A stretch of DNA of 12,542 nucleotides from Candidatus Roizmanbacteria bacterium CG22_combo_CG10-13_8_21_14_all_34_12 (GCA_002786595.1 PCTC01000069.1:1-12542); one strand, 5' to 3'; numbered from the stretch's first letter, positions 7,106 to 12,542 are shown. Program-made: numbers and translations. The notes: a model not told the origin generated them from the sequence alone.

Positions 7106-7315
7106 ATGAATAAATGTTTTTTTTGTCAGTTTAAAGCAAACCCAAGCTTTAAAGAAGTCGATAATTTGCAAAAATTTTTGACTCCAAGAAAGAAGATTTT
7201 AAATCGTGAAAAAACTAATGTCTGTGCTAAACATCAAAGAATTTTAACCAAAGAATTAAAATATGCCCGTTATTTAGCTCTTATTCCTTACGTATCATAT
7301 CAGGGTTTGCGTTGA
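7106..7315 (+). CDS. rpsR: Small ribosomal subunit protein bS18, zinc-binding form
   Basis: Partner of bS6 in the 30S platform. The 69-residue protein has the family core: VDNLQKFLTPRKKIL (equivalent to the L-x-x-F-I-x-x-x-G-K-I-x-P region), RILTKELKYARYLALIPYV and a basic end. CFFC at residues 4-7 and CAKH at 40-43 supply four ligands for a zinc ion, so this is the Cys-containing (C+) version; many bacteria have a version lacking them. It is separated from ssb by 17 A+T-rich bases with no Shine-Dalgarno site. The usual next gene, rplI for bL9, is absent; an unrelated gene with its own promoter follows 28 nt later. Confidence 0.94.
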   Translation: MNKCFFCQFKANPSFKEVDNLQKFLTPRKKILNREKTNVCAKHQRILTKELKYARYLALIPYVSYQGLR

Positions 7316-7329
7316 GTACTTTTTCTTCA

Positions 7330-7335
7330 TATAAT
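7330..7335 (+). promoter_or_regulatory. -10 element of the envelope gene cluster
   Basis: Perfect TATAAT ending 8 nt before the ATG at 7344, with TTGCGT at 7307-7312 as a weak -35 at 17-bp spacing. It predicts a leaderless or nearly leaderless mRNA covering the next three genes. Confidence 0.6.
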
Positions 7336-7343
7336 GAATTGTT

Positions 7344-8054
7344 ATGCCCATAATTATTCCGTTGTCTATCTATGATCATTGTTTGTTGAAAGAAGGTCAG
7401 ACGGTAGATTTCGACACACCATTTTTACAAAAAAGAATTGAAGAAGAGGTGAATATTTCTATTTCAAAAAATTTAAATGTGCCTCCACAAAAAATTTTTC
7501 ATTATCTAAAAAAATTTGTTGGAGAGTCAATTGAAAAGAATGAAACATTAGCCATCAATAAGGGAATATTTACAACAAAAAAAATCGTTTCTAAATATTC
7601 AGGTTTGATTAAAGAAATTAATCATTCTGACGGTTCGATAACGATACTTAGTAAAACTGAAGCCGAAAATACTGTTAATTCATATTTCAAGGGAAAAGTG
7701 AATAAGATTAAAAAAAATGAATTGTCTATCGAAATAAATAAAGGTGAAGAATTTCCTGCTAAAAATGTTAGCCAAAATTTTGGTGGTAAAACATTTTATA
7801 CAGATGAAAGATCCGATTTTAATTCAGAGAACGTTTTGAATAGTATTGTTGTTTGCGAAAACATAACTTCTTATTATAAAGCTAAGGCAGAAGCACTTGG
7901 AGCCAATGGTTTTTTAAGTTTATCTAAATTGAGCGAAGAGTTAGGAACCCCTTACGCCCAATTAAAAAATATTAATGATTACAAAAAAATTACTAAAACA
8001 AAATTTACCTATTGCACTATACTGAGTAACTCAAGTACTATTTATCTTTACTAA
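7344..8054 (+). CDS. Unrecognised protein with biotinyl/lipoyl-like sequence patterns
   Basis: I do not recognise this 236-residue protein by name. No signal peptide or membrane helix is seen. Two stretches read like barrel-sandwich hybrid strands. Near the N-terminus CLLKEGQTVDFDTPFL has the 'x-V-x-x-G-x-x-V-x-x-x-x-x-L' rhythm. At about residues 64-100 FVGESIEKNETLAINKG, then IVSKYSGLIKEI and SDGSITIL follow the order seen in lipoyl-like domains ('G-x-x-V-x-x-G-x-x-L-A ... G-x-I ... I-x-x-x-D-G-x-x-x-I'). No biotinylation or lipoylation lysine motif is present, so a structural rather than cofactor role is more likely. The rest is mixed alpha/beta. Its TAA overlaps the ATG of the S41 protease by one base (TAATG), implying coupled translation and a shared envelope-related role. 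Confidence 0.7.
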   Translation: MPIIIPLSIYDHCLLKEGQTVDFDTPFLQKRIEEEVNISISKNLNVPPQKIFHYLKKFVGESIEKNETLAINKGIFTTKKIVSKYSGLIKEINHSDGSITILSKTEAENTVNSYFKGKVNKIKKNELSIEINKGEEFPAKNVSQNFGGKTFYTDERSDFNSENVLNSIVVCENITSYYKAKAEALGANGFLSLSKLSEELGTPYAQLKNINDYKKITKTKFTYCTILSNSSTIYLY

Positions 8055-9256
8055 TGAAAAATAATAAACTAACAAATATTCTTTTGACGTTATCTTTTAT
8101 TGTCCTTATTTTTGGTAGTGGTTATAAAATTGGAGAATATAAAAGTCGTTTTACTTCTCTGCAGCCTGCAATCTACAACCAACGTAATATAAATTTTGAT
8201 CTTTTTTGGGAAACTTGGAATAAATTACAAGAAAGCTATGTTGACCAAAAAAAAGTCGATCCTAAAAAAATGTATTTGGGGGCCATTAAAGGAATGGTCG
8301 CATCTATCGAGGATCCTTACACATTTTTTCTAACCCCCGAAGAAAATAAGCAAACCAAAGATGATTTAGGTGGAAAATTTGAAGGTATTGGTGCCCAGCT
8401 AGGATTAAAAAATAATCGGATTATTATTATTGCTCCATTAAAAAAATCTCCAGCTGAAGTCTCGGGAGTGAAGCCTGGAGATTTTATTAATAAAGTTGAT
8501 GGCGTTACAACCAGTAATTGGACTCTAACTCAGGCTGTTTCTAAAATTCGTGGACCAAAAAATACCAAAGTTAAATTGACTTTAGAAAGGAATAATAAAG
8601 AAATTGAAGTGACTATTGTCAGACAGCAAATTATTATTGCTTCAGTTGAGGTTTCTTACGAAAAAAATATCGCTATTCTTAAAATTAATCAATTTGGAGA
8701 TAATACAAATGACGAATGGAATAAAGCTGTTGAAGAAATTAATCGTAAATGGTCAAATAATAAACAAGTTGCCGGTTTAGTATTAGATTTACGAGATAAC
8801 CCAGGAGGGTATTTAGATAGTTCTGTTTACCTTGCATCAGAATTTTTACCATTAGGAAAATTGATTGTCAAACAAGAAGCAACTTTGTACGGCAATAAGG
8901 AATATCGAGTTTCAAGAATTGGAGTATTAAAGGAAATTCCATTAGTTATATTAATTAATAAAGGCTCCGCTTCCGCCTCGGAAATCTTGGCGGGCGCGCT
9001 TCGGGATCATTCTCGTGCGCAATTGGTTGGTGAAAAAAGTTTTGGAAAGGGATCGGTTCAAGAAGCTCTTGATCTACGAGAGGGGGCTGGATTACATGTG
9101 ACCGTTGCTAAATGGGTATTGCCTAATGGTGATTGGATCAACGGTAAAGGAATTGAACCAAAAATTAAAGTTATAAATGAAATCAAGGAAGGAAATACAA
9201 TTACTAAAGAAGTTGACAAACAACTAGAAAAAGCAATTGAGCTTTTGACCAAATAA
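8054..9256 (+). CDS. S41 family C-terminal processing peptidase (CtpA/Prc type)
   Basis: A membrane-anchored serine protease on the outer face of the membrane that trims or degrades proteins from their C-termini. It has 400 residues. One hydrophobic segment at about residues 7-24 is a signal anchor. A helical region containing LFWETWNKLQESYVD follows, then a PDZ domain at about 105-195 (GIGAQLGL ... SPAEVSGVKPGDFINKVDG), which binds substrate C-termini. The protease core has LVLDLRDNPGGYLD and GSASASEI. Catalytic Ser307 and Lys332 (GEKSFGK) are exactly 25 residues apart, the spacing of Ser430/Lys455 in E. coli Prc, so the enzyme should be active. Translation is coupled to the upstream gene by a one-base overlap. 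Bases about 8962-9033, covering the active-site Ser, are clearly more G+C-rich than the rest of the gene. Confidence 0.95.
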   Translation: MKNNKLTNILLTLSFIVLIFGSGYKIGEYKSRFTSLQPAIYNQRNINFDLFWETWNKLQESYVDQKKVDPKKMYLGAIKGMVASIEDPYTFFLTPEENKQTKDDLGGKFEGIGAQLGLKNNRIIIIAPLKKSPAEVSGVKPGDFINKVDGVTTSNWTLTQAVSKIRGPKNTKVKLTLERNNKEIEVTIVRQQIIIASVEVSYEKNIAILKINQFGDNTNDEWNKAVEEINRKWSNNKQVAGLVLDLRDNPGGYLDSSVYLASEFLPLGKLIVKQEATLYGNKEYRVSRIGVLKEIPLVILINKGSASASEILAGALRDHSRAQLVGEKSFGKGSVQEALDLREGAGLHVTVAKWVLPNGDWINGKGIEPKIKVINEIKEGNTITKEVDKQLEKAIELLTK

Positions 9257-9265
9257 TTATTTATA

Positions 9266-9282
9266 TTGAGCGTAGTCGAAAT
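9266..9282. repeat. Partial copy of a common intergenic repeat word
   Basis: TTGAGCGTAGTCGAAAT contains TGAGCGTAGTCGAA, a word I recall as one arm of short palindromic repeats scattered between genes in many environmental bacteria. It fills most of the 26-base gap before the next gene and is less A+T-rich than its surroundings. The second arm is absent. No other copy was seen in the window. Confidence 0.35.
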
Positions 9283-9723
9283 ATGAAAAAACTTCTGCTT
9301 GTTTTATCTGGAATAATAATTATTATTGTGATTGCTCAAAAATTTGGATTATTAACTTATTTTTTTAACAATAATAAGCTTATCTCAAATAATCAAGCTT
9401 TAATTATTCCAAACACCACAATCTCGCAAATTATAAATCGGCCTATCATTGGAATTCACTACAAAATGATAGATACGCAAACGGCTGGTCAGAATGGACT
9501 TGCTGAAGGCACTTATGTCACCCAGGTAATTAAAGGTTCACCGGCAGAAAAAGCCGATATCCGAGAAGAGGATATTATTACAGAAATTGATGGTCGAATA
9601 ATTGCAGGCCTTGACGAACAATCTGTTTACAATCTAATTTCAACATTAAAATCTGGAACAAAAATAAACCTAAAGATCTGGAGAAATAAAGAAATAAAAA
9701 ATATCTTCATCACTCTTGATTAA
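9283..9723 (+). CDS. Membrane-anchored stand-alone PDZ protein, HtrA-derived
   Basis: A 146-residue protein with an N-terminal membrane anchor at about residues 3-19 (LLLVLSGIIIIIVIAQ), a short Asn-rich spacer, and one PDZ domain from about 52 to the end. The domain has NRPIIGIHYKMID, then GTYVTQVIKGSPAEKADI, EDIITEIDGR, a helix containing SVYNLISTLKSGTKI, and the closing strand. It begins like the PDZ of HtrA/DegP-type proteases (xRPxLGI), but the trypsin-like protease part with its His-Asp-Ser triad is absent and no remnant is seen upstream. It could therefore be a decayed HtrA, or a real adaptor that brings extracytoplasmic substrates to the S41 protease encoded 26 nt upstream. The reading frame is intact, which favours a working gene. 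There is no Shine-Dalgarno sequence; TATATT at 9262-9267 could be a weak -10. Confidence 0.85.
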   Translation: MKKLLLVLSGIIIIIVIAQKFGLLTYFFNNNKLISNNQALIIPNTTISQIINRPIIGIHYKMIDTQTAGQNGLAEGTYVTQVIKGSPAEKADIREEDIITEIDGRIIAGLDEQSVYNLISTLKSGTKINLKIWRNKEIKNIFITLD

Positions 9724-9802
9724 ATTATAATCACTAAGTATCTATCGTCAATAATTTCATCTTCTATCAATCTAAATGTATACTTTTGTAGGTTATAAGC
9801 GG

Positions 9803-9831
9803 TAGACAAAGATTTTGCTACAACGTAACAT
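9803..9831 (+). promoter_or_regulatory. Candidate promoter of the TrpR-like regulator
   Basis: TAGACA (9803-9808, 5/6 of TTGACA), 17-bp spacer, TAACAT (9826-9831, 4/6 of TATAAT). Transcription would begin near 9838, about 7 nt before the ATG. The -10 and start site lie inside the palindromic site at 9817-9844, as expected for autorepression. Confidence 0.45.
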
Positions 9832-9844
9832 TACGATGTAACAT
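9817..9844. promoter_or_regulatory. Operator-like site A, directly before the TrpR-like gene
   Basis: A 28-bp site with GTAACAT at 9825-9831 and again at 9838-9844 (13-bp period) and an imperfect palindrome around the centre (left GCTACAACG, right CGATGTAAC). It is identical to site B at 24 of 28 positions and ends at the base before the regulator's start codon. Confidence 0.65.
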
Positions 9845-10282
9845 ATGATAAGAATTTCATATCTGCAAATAAAGGCTCAAGACTACGAAAAAATATTTTC
9901 TATTTTTTATAAGGTTTTGGGAGAGACTGAAAACAAAGAAGAATTTAATAAAATATTATTTGATCTTCTAACTCCTGCTGAACGAATTATGCTTATAAAA
10001 AGAATTGCTATTATTTATCTTTTACTAAAAGAGATTGACTATAGAATGATATGTAAGGCTTTAAAAGTATCAAATACGACTGTAAATAAATATAAATTAT
10101 CGTTGGAAAGAAGTGAGGGAATTGTTCCTGTACTCAAGAACATGGTTAAACATGAAAAAGTTTGGTTATTTTTTGAAGAAATTTTTAGTCAAATTTTTTA
10201 TCCGGGTCGTCCTGGAATAAACTGGACAGCAGCTTGGGAAATGAAATTAGCCTTAGAACGTAAAAAGGAGAGGGGATTATAG
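9845..10282 (+). CDS. TrpR/YerC-family transcriptional regulator
   Basis: A 145-residue DNA-binding protein of the Trp-repressor superfamily. Residues 41-62 (LLTPAERIMLIKRIAIIYLL) line up closely with E. coli TrpR (LTPDEREALGTRVRIV), including Arg53 at the place of the corepressor-contacting Arg54. A helix-turn-helix follows at about 66-84 (YRMICKALKVSNTTVNKYK). TrpR and YerC are about 100 residues; this one has an extra C-terminal tail of about 50 residues (with YPGRPGINWTAAW) whose role is unknown. Members of the YerC branch in Gram-positive bacteria have been described as histidine-responsive regulators (HisR). Here the gene lies next to hisS and is bracketed by two near-identical palindromic sites, so autoregulation plus control of hisS is inferred. 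Corepressor identity is not proven by sequence. The gene ends in TAG. Confidence 0.88.
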   Translation: MIRISYLQIKAQDYEKIFSIFYKVLGETENKEEFNKILFDLLTPAERIMLIKRIAIIYLLLKEIDYRMICKALKVSNTTVNKYKLSLERSEGIVPVLKNMVKHEKVWLFFEEIFSQIFYPGRPGINWTAAWEMKLALERKKERGL

Positions 10283-10294
10283 CTTCAAAATTTG

Positions 10295-10324
10295 ATGTTA
10301 CACCGTAACATTAGGGTGTAACAT
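10295..10324. promoter_or_regulatory. Operator-like site B, between the TrpR-like gene and hisS
   Basis: Perfect 10-bp arms ATGTTACACC (10295-10304) and GGTGTAACAT (10315-10324) around a 10-nt centre that carries another GTAACAT (10305-10311). The 28 bp at 10297-10324 match site A at 24 positions. It lies about 49-78 bp upstream of the hisS start, outside the -10/-35 region of that promoter. Confidence 0.7.
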
Positions 10325-10356
10325 TTAAATTTAAAGCTAAAATAAAATTAAAATTT

Positions 10357-10365
10357 TGATATAAT
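10357..10365 (+). promoter_or_regulatory. Extended -10 promoter of hisS
   Basis: TGATATAAT is a perfect extended -10. The hexamer ends 7 nt before the hisS ATG, predicting a leaderless mRNA. No -35 is evident in the A+T-rich region upstream. Confidence 0.65.
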
Positions 10366-10372
10366 TTCGAAT

Positions 10373-11692
10373 ATGGCAGATCAAATCAAAGTTCAAAAAT
10401 TAGCAGGCTTCAGAGATTACTTTGTTGAAGATGTAAAGATTCGGGAATATGTCATTAATATTTTTAAAAAAGTATTTGAGAAGTATGGCTATGAACCATT
10501 GGAAACCCCAGCATTGGAAAACAGCAATATATTTGTTGGTGAATTGGGTGATGAGGCAGAAAAACTATTTTACCGTTTTAAGGATCAAGGTGGACGAGAT
10601 ATCATGCTTAAATATGATGTTATGACACCAATGTGCCGCACTGTGGCTGAAAATATAAACAATATTATATTTCCCTATAAACGGTATCAAATACAAAATG
10701 TTTGGAGAAGTGAAAAGCCTCAAAAAGGCAGGTTTAGAGAATTTACCCAATGTGATGCCGATACGATAGGAAGTAGCTCCGTCATCTGTGACGCAGAATT
10801 TATTCAGATGGGAATAGAGGCTTTGACTAATATCGGTTTTAAAGAGTTTCGAGCCAATATTAATAGCAGAAAATTACTCAGTGGAATCATCCAATTTGCT
10901 GGGGCTTCAGAAAAAGAATTTATTCCTATATGTATCTCTATTGATAAATTACCCAAAATTGGCAGAGAAAAGGTCAAAAAAGAATTGATTGAAAAAAGAA
11001 AAATTAGCCCTGAAGTATCTGATAAGATTTTGGATCTTATTACTCTAACAGGAGAAACTGAAGAATTGTTAACTAAGTTAAAAAAACAGCTTACTAATAT
11101 TCCTATAGCTATGGAAGCAATTGATGAACTTGAAATTATTTTTGATTATTTTAAAACTGTTAAACTTGATAAAAAATTTTACCTGTTCACACCTTTTATT
11201 GCCCGAGGCTTGGCTTATTATACTGGCCCAGTGTGGGAATTTGAAATACTGGAAGGCGAAGTTGGATCTGTGGCTGGTTGTGGTCGATACGATAATATCA
11301 TTGGCAAGTTTGTTGGAAAGGAAGTCGCAGCCACAGGTGGATCTTTTGGCATAGAAAGATTGGTCGAAGTCATCAAATCAAGAAAAATGATCAACATTTC
11401 CTCAACTATTGGTAAAGTTCTAGTAACAATATTTGATAAAGAACTTTTTGATAATTCTTTAATAGTTGCAGATGAACTAAGAAAAAATAATATATCAACC
11501 ATTCTTTATCCTGTCCCAACAGATAAATTAGATAAACAACTAAAATATGCAAATAAGAAAAATATTCCTTACGTAATCATTATTGGACCAGAAGAAGTGG
11601 TTAATGGAAAAGTAGTTTTGAAAGATATGAAGACGGGTGAGCAACAAAAGCTAACCCAACAAGATTTGATAAAATTTCTAATTTCTAATTAA
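10373..11692 (+). CDS. hisS: Histidyl-tRNA synthetase
   Basis: Class II synthetase charging tRNA-His with histidine; cytoplasmic, normally a homodimer. It has 439 residues, within the usual range. Near the N-terminus AGFRDYF is the family opening. MLKYDVMTPMCR at about 79-90 corresponds to LRYDLTVPFAR of the eukaryote/archaeon-like HisRS branch rather than LRPEGTAG of E. coli. Motif 2 is VWRSEKPQKGRFREFTQCD. The histidine-binding signatures are RGLAYYTG and GCGRYDN, and motif 3 is GGSFGIERL. From about residue 345 the C-terminal alpha/beta anticodon-binding domain begins (GKVLVTIF). All expected catalytic segments are present. The last codons (FLISN) are written in the A+T-rich repeat that continues as the hairpin downstream. 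The promoter and regulator context suggest control by the TrpR-like protein. Confidence 0.97.
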   Translation: MADQIKVQKLAGFRDYFVEDVKIREYVINIFKKVFEKYGYEPLETPALENSNIFVGELGDEAEKLFYRFKDQGGRDIMLKYDVMTPMCRTVAENINNIIFPYKRYQIQNVWRSEKPQKGRFREFTQCDADTIGSSSVICDAEFIQMGIEALTNIGFKEFRANINSRKLLSGIIQFAGASEKEFIPICISIDKLPKIGREKVKKELIEKRKISPEVSDKILDLITLTGETEELLTKLKKQLTNIPIAMEAIDELEIIFDYFKTVKLDKKFYLFTPFIARGLAYYTGPVWEFEILEGEVGSVAGCGRYDNIIGKFVGKEVAATGGSFGIERLVEVIKSRKMINISSTIGKVLVTIFDKELFDNSLIVADELRKNNISTILYPVPTDKLDKQLKYANKKNIPYVIIIGPEEVVNGKVVLKDMKTGEQQKLTQQDLIKFLISN

Positions 11693-11780
11693 CCTAATTG
11701 ACCTAAAAAATAACCAAATCTCAATTTTGTTTATTGGGATTTATTTAGATCAATTAGAAATTAGGTTAATTAGGTCAATT
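11687..11780. repeat. Long A+T-rich inverted repeat between hisS and the release factor gene
   Basis: The arm at 11687-11706 (containing AACCTAATTGACC) pairs with 11761-11780 (containing GGTTAATTAGGTC) over 20 positions with one mismatch and one G-U pair. Inside, ACCAAATCTCAAT and ATTGGGATTTATTTAG extend it imperfectly. The right arm consists of repeated AATTAGGT/AATTAGAA words. It starts in the last codons of hisS and ends 5 nt before the next start codon. No poly-U tract follows. It could act as an RNA structure between the two cistrons or be a spreading repeat. Confidence 0.65.
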
Positions 11781-11785
11781 TAATT

Positions 11786-12478
11786 ATGTTAATCAACCCA
11801 AACGTTGCCATTATCGAAGCCTTGCCAGGAGTCGGGGGAGATGAATCAAAACTCTGGATGGAAGAATTATTAGAATCGTATTTACTGTTTGCCCAAAAAA
11901 AAGGATTTAAATATTCCAATTTGGATGAAAAAACAATTAAGATAAATGGTCCTGATGTTTTTAATCTATTTAAAAATGAAACTGGCGTTCATCGGGTACA
12001 AAGAATTCCGGATACAGAAAGAAAGGGAAGGATCCACACTTCTACCTGTATTATCGTTGTTTTACCACAAATTATTCAATCAGATCTTCGGATTAATCCT
12101 AATGATCTTGATTGGCAATTTTACAGATCTGGTGGACATGGTGGTCAAAATGTAAATAAAGTTTCAACAGCGGTCAGGTTGATACACCGACCGACTGGGA
12201 TTGTAGTTACAGCCAGCCGTGAGAGAGATCAAGGAGCAAACCGTAAGATCGCCCTGGATCTGCTTAACGCCAAACTTTATCAACTTGAAGAAGAAAAGAA
12301 AAAAGGAATGAGGAATTCTTACGTTACTAATGTTGGAATAGGGGATCGGGCTGAAAAAATTCGAACTTATAATTTTCCTCAAAACCGTCTGACCGATCAC
12401 CGGATAGGAAAAAGCTTTCATAATCTTGAAGATATAATTGAAGAAGGAAAATGGGATAAAGTCTTCGCTCCACAATGA
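11786..12478 (+). CDS. prfA: Peptide chain release factor 1-like protein lacking domain 1
   Basis: A class I release factor that reads a stop codon in the ribosomal A site and triggers peptide release. The 230 residues begin at [16 protein letters not shown], which in ordinary RF1 (about 360 residues) lies more than 100 residues in, so the N-terminal helical domain is missing. An in-frame TAG at 11771-11773 rules out a longer start here. Codon recognition is by PDT at residues 75-77 (PxT of RF1, not SPF of RF2), predicting UAA/UAG. The catalytic loop is [11 protein letters not shown] with Gln121, the residue normally methylated by PrmC. The C-terminal signatures [16 protein letters not shown] are intact. 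With UAG and UGA both used as stops in the window, a separate RF2 must exist elsewhere. No Shine-Dalgarno sequence; a hairpin repeat precedes it. Confidence 0.88.
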   Translation: MLINPNVAIIEALPGVGGDESKLWMEELLESYLLFAQKKGFKYSNLDEKTIKINGPDVFNLFKNETGVHRVQRIPDTERKGRIHTSTCIIVVLPQIIQSDLRINPNDLDWQFYRSGGHGGQNVNKVSTAVRLIHRPTGIVVTASRERDQGANRKIALDLLNAKLYQLEEEKKKGMRNSYVTNVGIGDRAEKIRTYNFPQNRLTDHRIGKSFHNLEDIIEEGKWDKVFAPQ

Positions 12479-12542
12479 ATAAAAAATCTCTTGTTTCTTT
12501 ATTAAAAAATCAAAATTATATTCTTCTTCAAATTGGAATTTT
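12475..12542 (+). CDS. Start of an unidentified gene, cut by the window edge
   Basis: An ATG overlaps the release factor's TGA (ATGA), typical of coupled genes, and the frame stays open to the end of the window for 22 full codons. The residues seen, [15 protein letters not shown] and then a hydrophobic ILLQIGI, are too few to identify. By common gene order the RF methyltransferase prmC would be expected after prfA, but the visible part does not show it; a basic N-terminus leading into a membrane helix is equally possible. Confidence 0.5.
   Translation, partial: MNKKSLVSLLKNQNYILLQIGI

Noticed and set aside
9724..9816. Possible small gene or RNA between the PDZ and TrpR-like genes
   Set aside because: About 90 bases of A+T-rich sequence with no open frame of note, no stable stem and no tRNA-like pattern; only the promoter and operator of the next gene are supported.
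11675..11785. Repeated AATTAGG-type units resembling a small CRISPR array
   Set aside because: The units are 7-8 bp with no regular 25-40 bp spacers and no cas genes nearby; an inverted repeat explains them.
11786..12478. RF2, ArfB or PrfH as the identity of the release factor
   Set aside because: RF2 would carry SPF where PDT is seen; ArfB lacks the codon-reading domain, present here; PrfH is normally paired with an rtcB gene, which is absent, and differs in sequence from memory.
1..12542. Reassigned UGA (Gracilibacteria/SR1 code)
   Set aside because: TGA ends four genes (579, 4711, 7315, 12478) at the expected protein ends, and no family required reading through an in-frame TGA.

Overview
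The window looks like a piece of a Candidate Phyla Radiation (Patescibacteria) chromosome, most likely from the Microgenomates side. It is strongly A+T-rich and compact: no gene-free stretch reaches 300 bases, and the longest gap between protein genes holds a tRNA. Most genes have no Shine-Dalgarno sequence. All three stop codons are used, so UGA is a normal stop and this is not a Gracilibacteria/SR1-type code. The ribosomal cluster rpsF-ssb-rpsR is not followed by rplI (bL9); loss of bL9 is a reported trait of Microgenomates. The lineage call is inference.

Layout. 1-1969: a small charged protein resembling the Microgenomates DUF5660 family, a tRNA-Pro(CGG) whose extended -10 overlaps that gene's stop codon, a 71-nt imperfect hairpin, and a 12-helix MFS transporter. 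1987-3243: an unrecognised protein with a twin-arginine export signal and a C-terminal Cys/His/Glu pattern. 3317-4711: cysS. 4715-6319 (minus strand, convergent with cysS): a GT-C type membrane glycosyltransferase. Its promoter overlaps, back to back, the promoter of the plus-strand rpsF-ssb-rpsR operon (6347-7315).

7344-9723 reads as one cell-envelope unit: an unrecognised protein with biotinyl/lipoyl-like sequence patterns, a membrane-anchored S41 (CtpA-type) protease, and a membrane-anchored stand-alone PDZ protein that looks like the C-terminal domain of an HtrA protease. 9845-10282 encodes a TrpR/YerC-family DNA-binding protein, followed by hisS (10373-11692), a release factor gene lacking the N-terminal domain (11786-12478), and the start of one more gene overlapping it by ATGA.

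The most interesting item is the regulator-hisS pair. Two 28-bp sites matching at 24 positions, with palindromic character, sit directly upstream of the regulator start codon (over its likely -10) and between the regulator and the hisS promoter. This is what a TrpR-family, histidine-responsive autoregulatory circuit would look like. Other points are four genes with a -10 hexamer 7-8 nt before the ATG (probable leaderless mRNAs), a release factor without domain 1, and tandem or hairpin repeats inside and directly upstream of genes.
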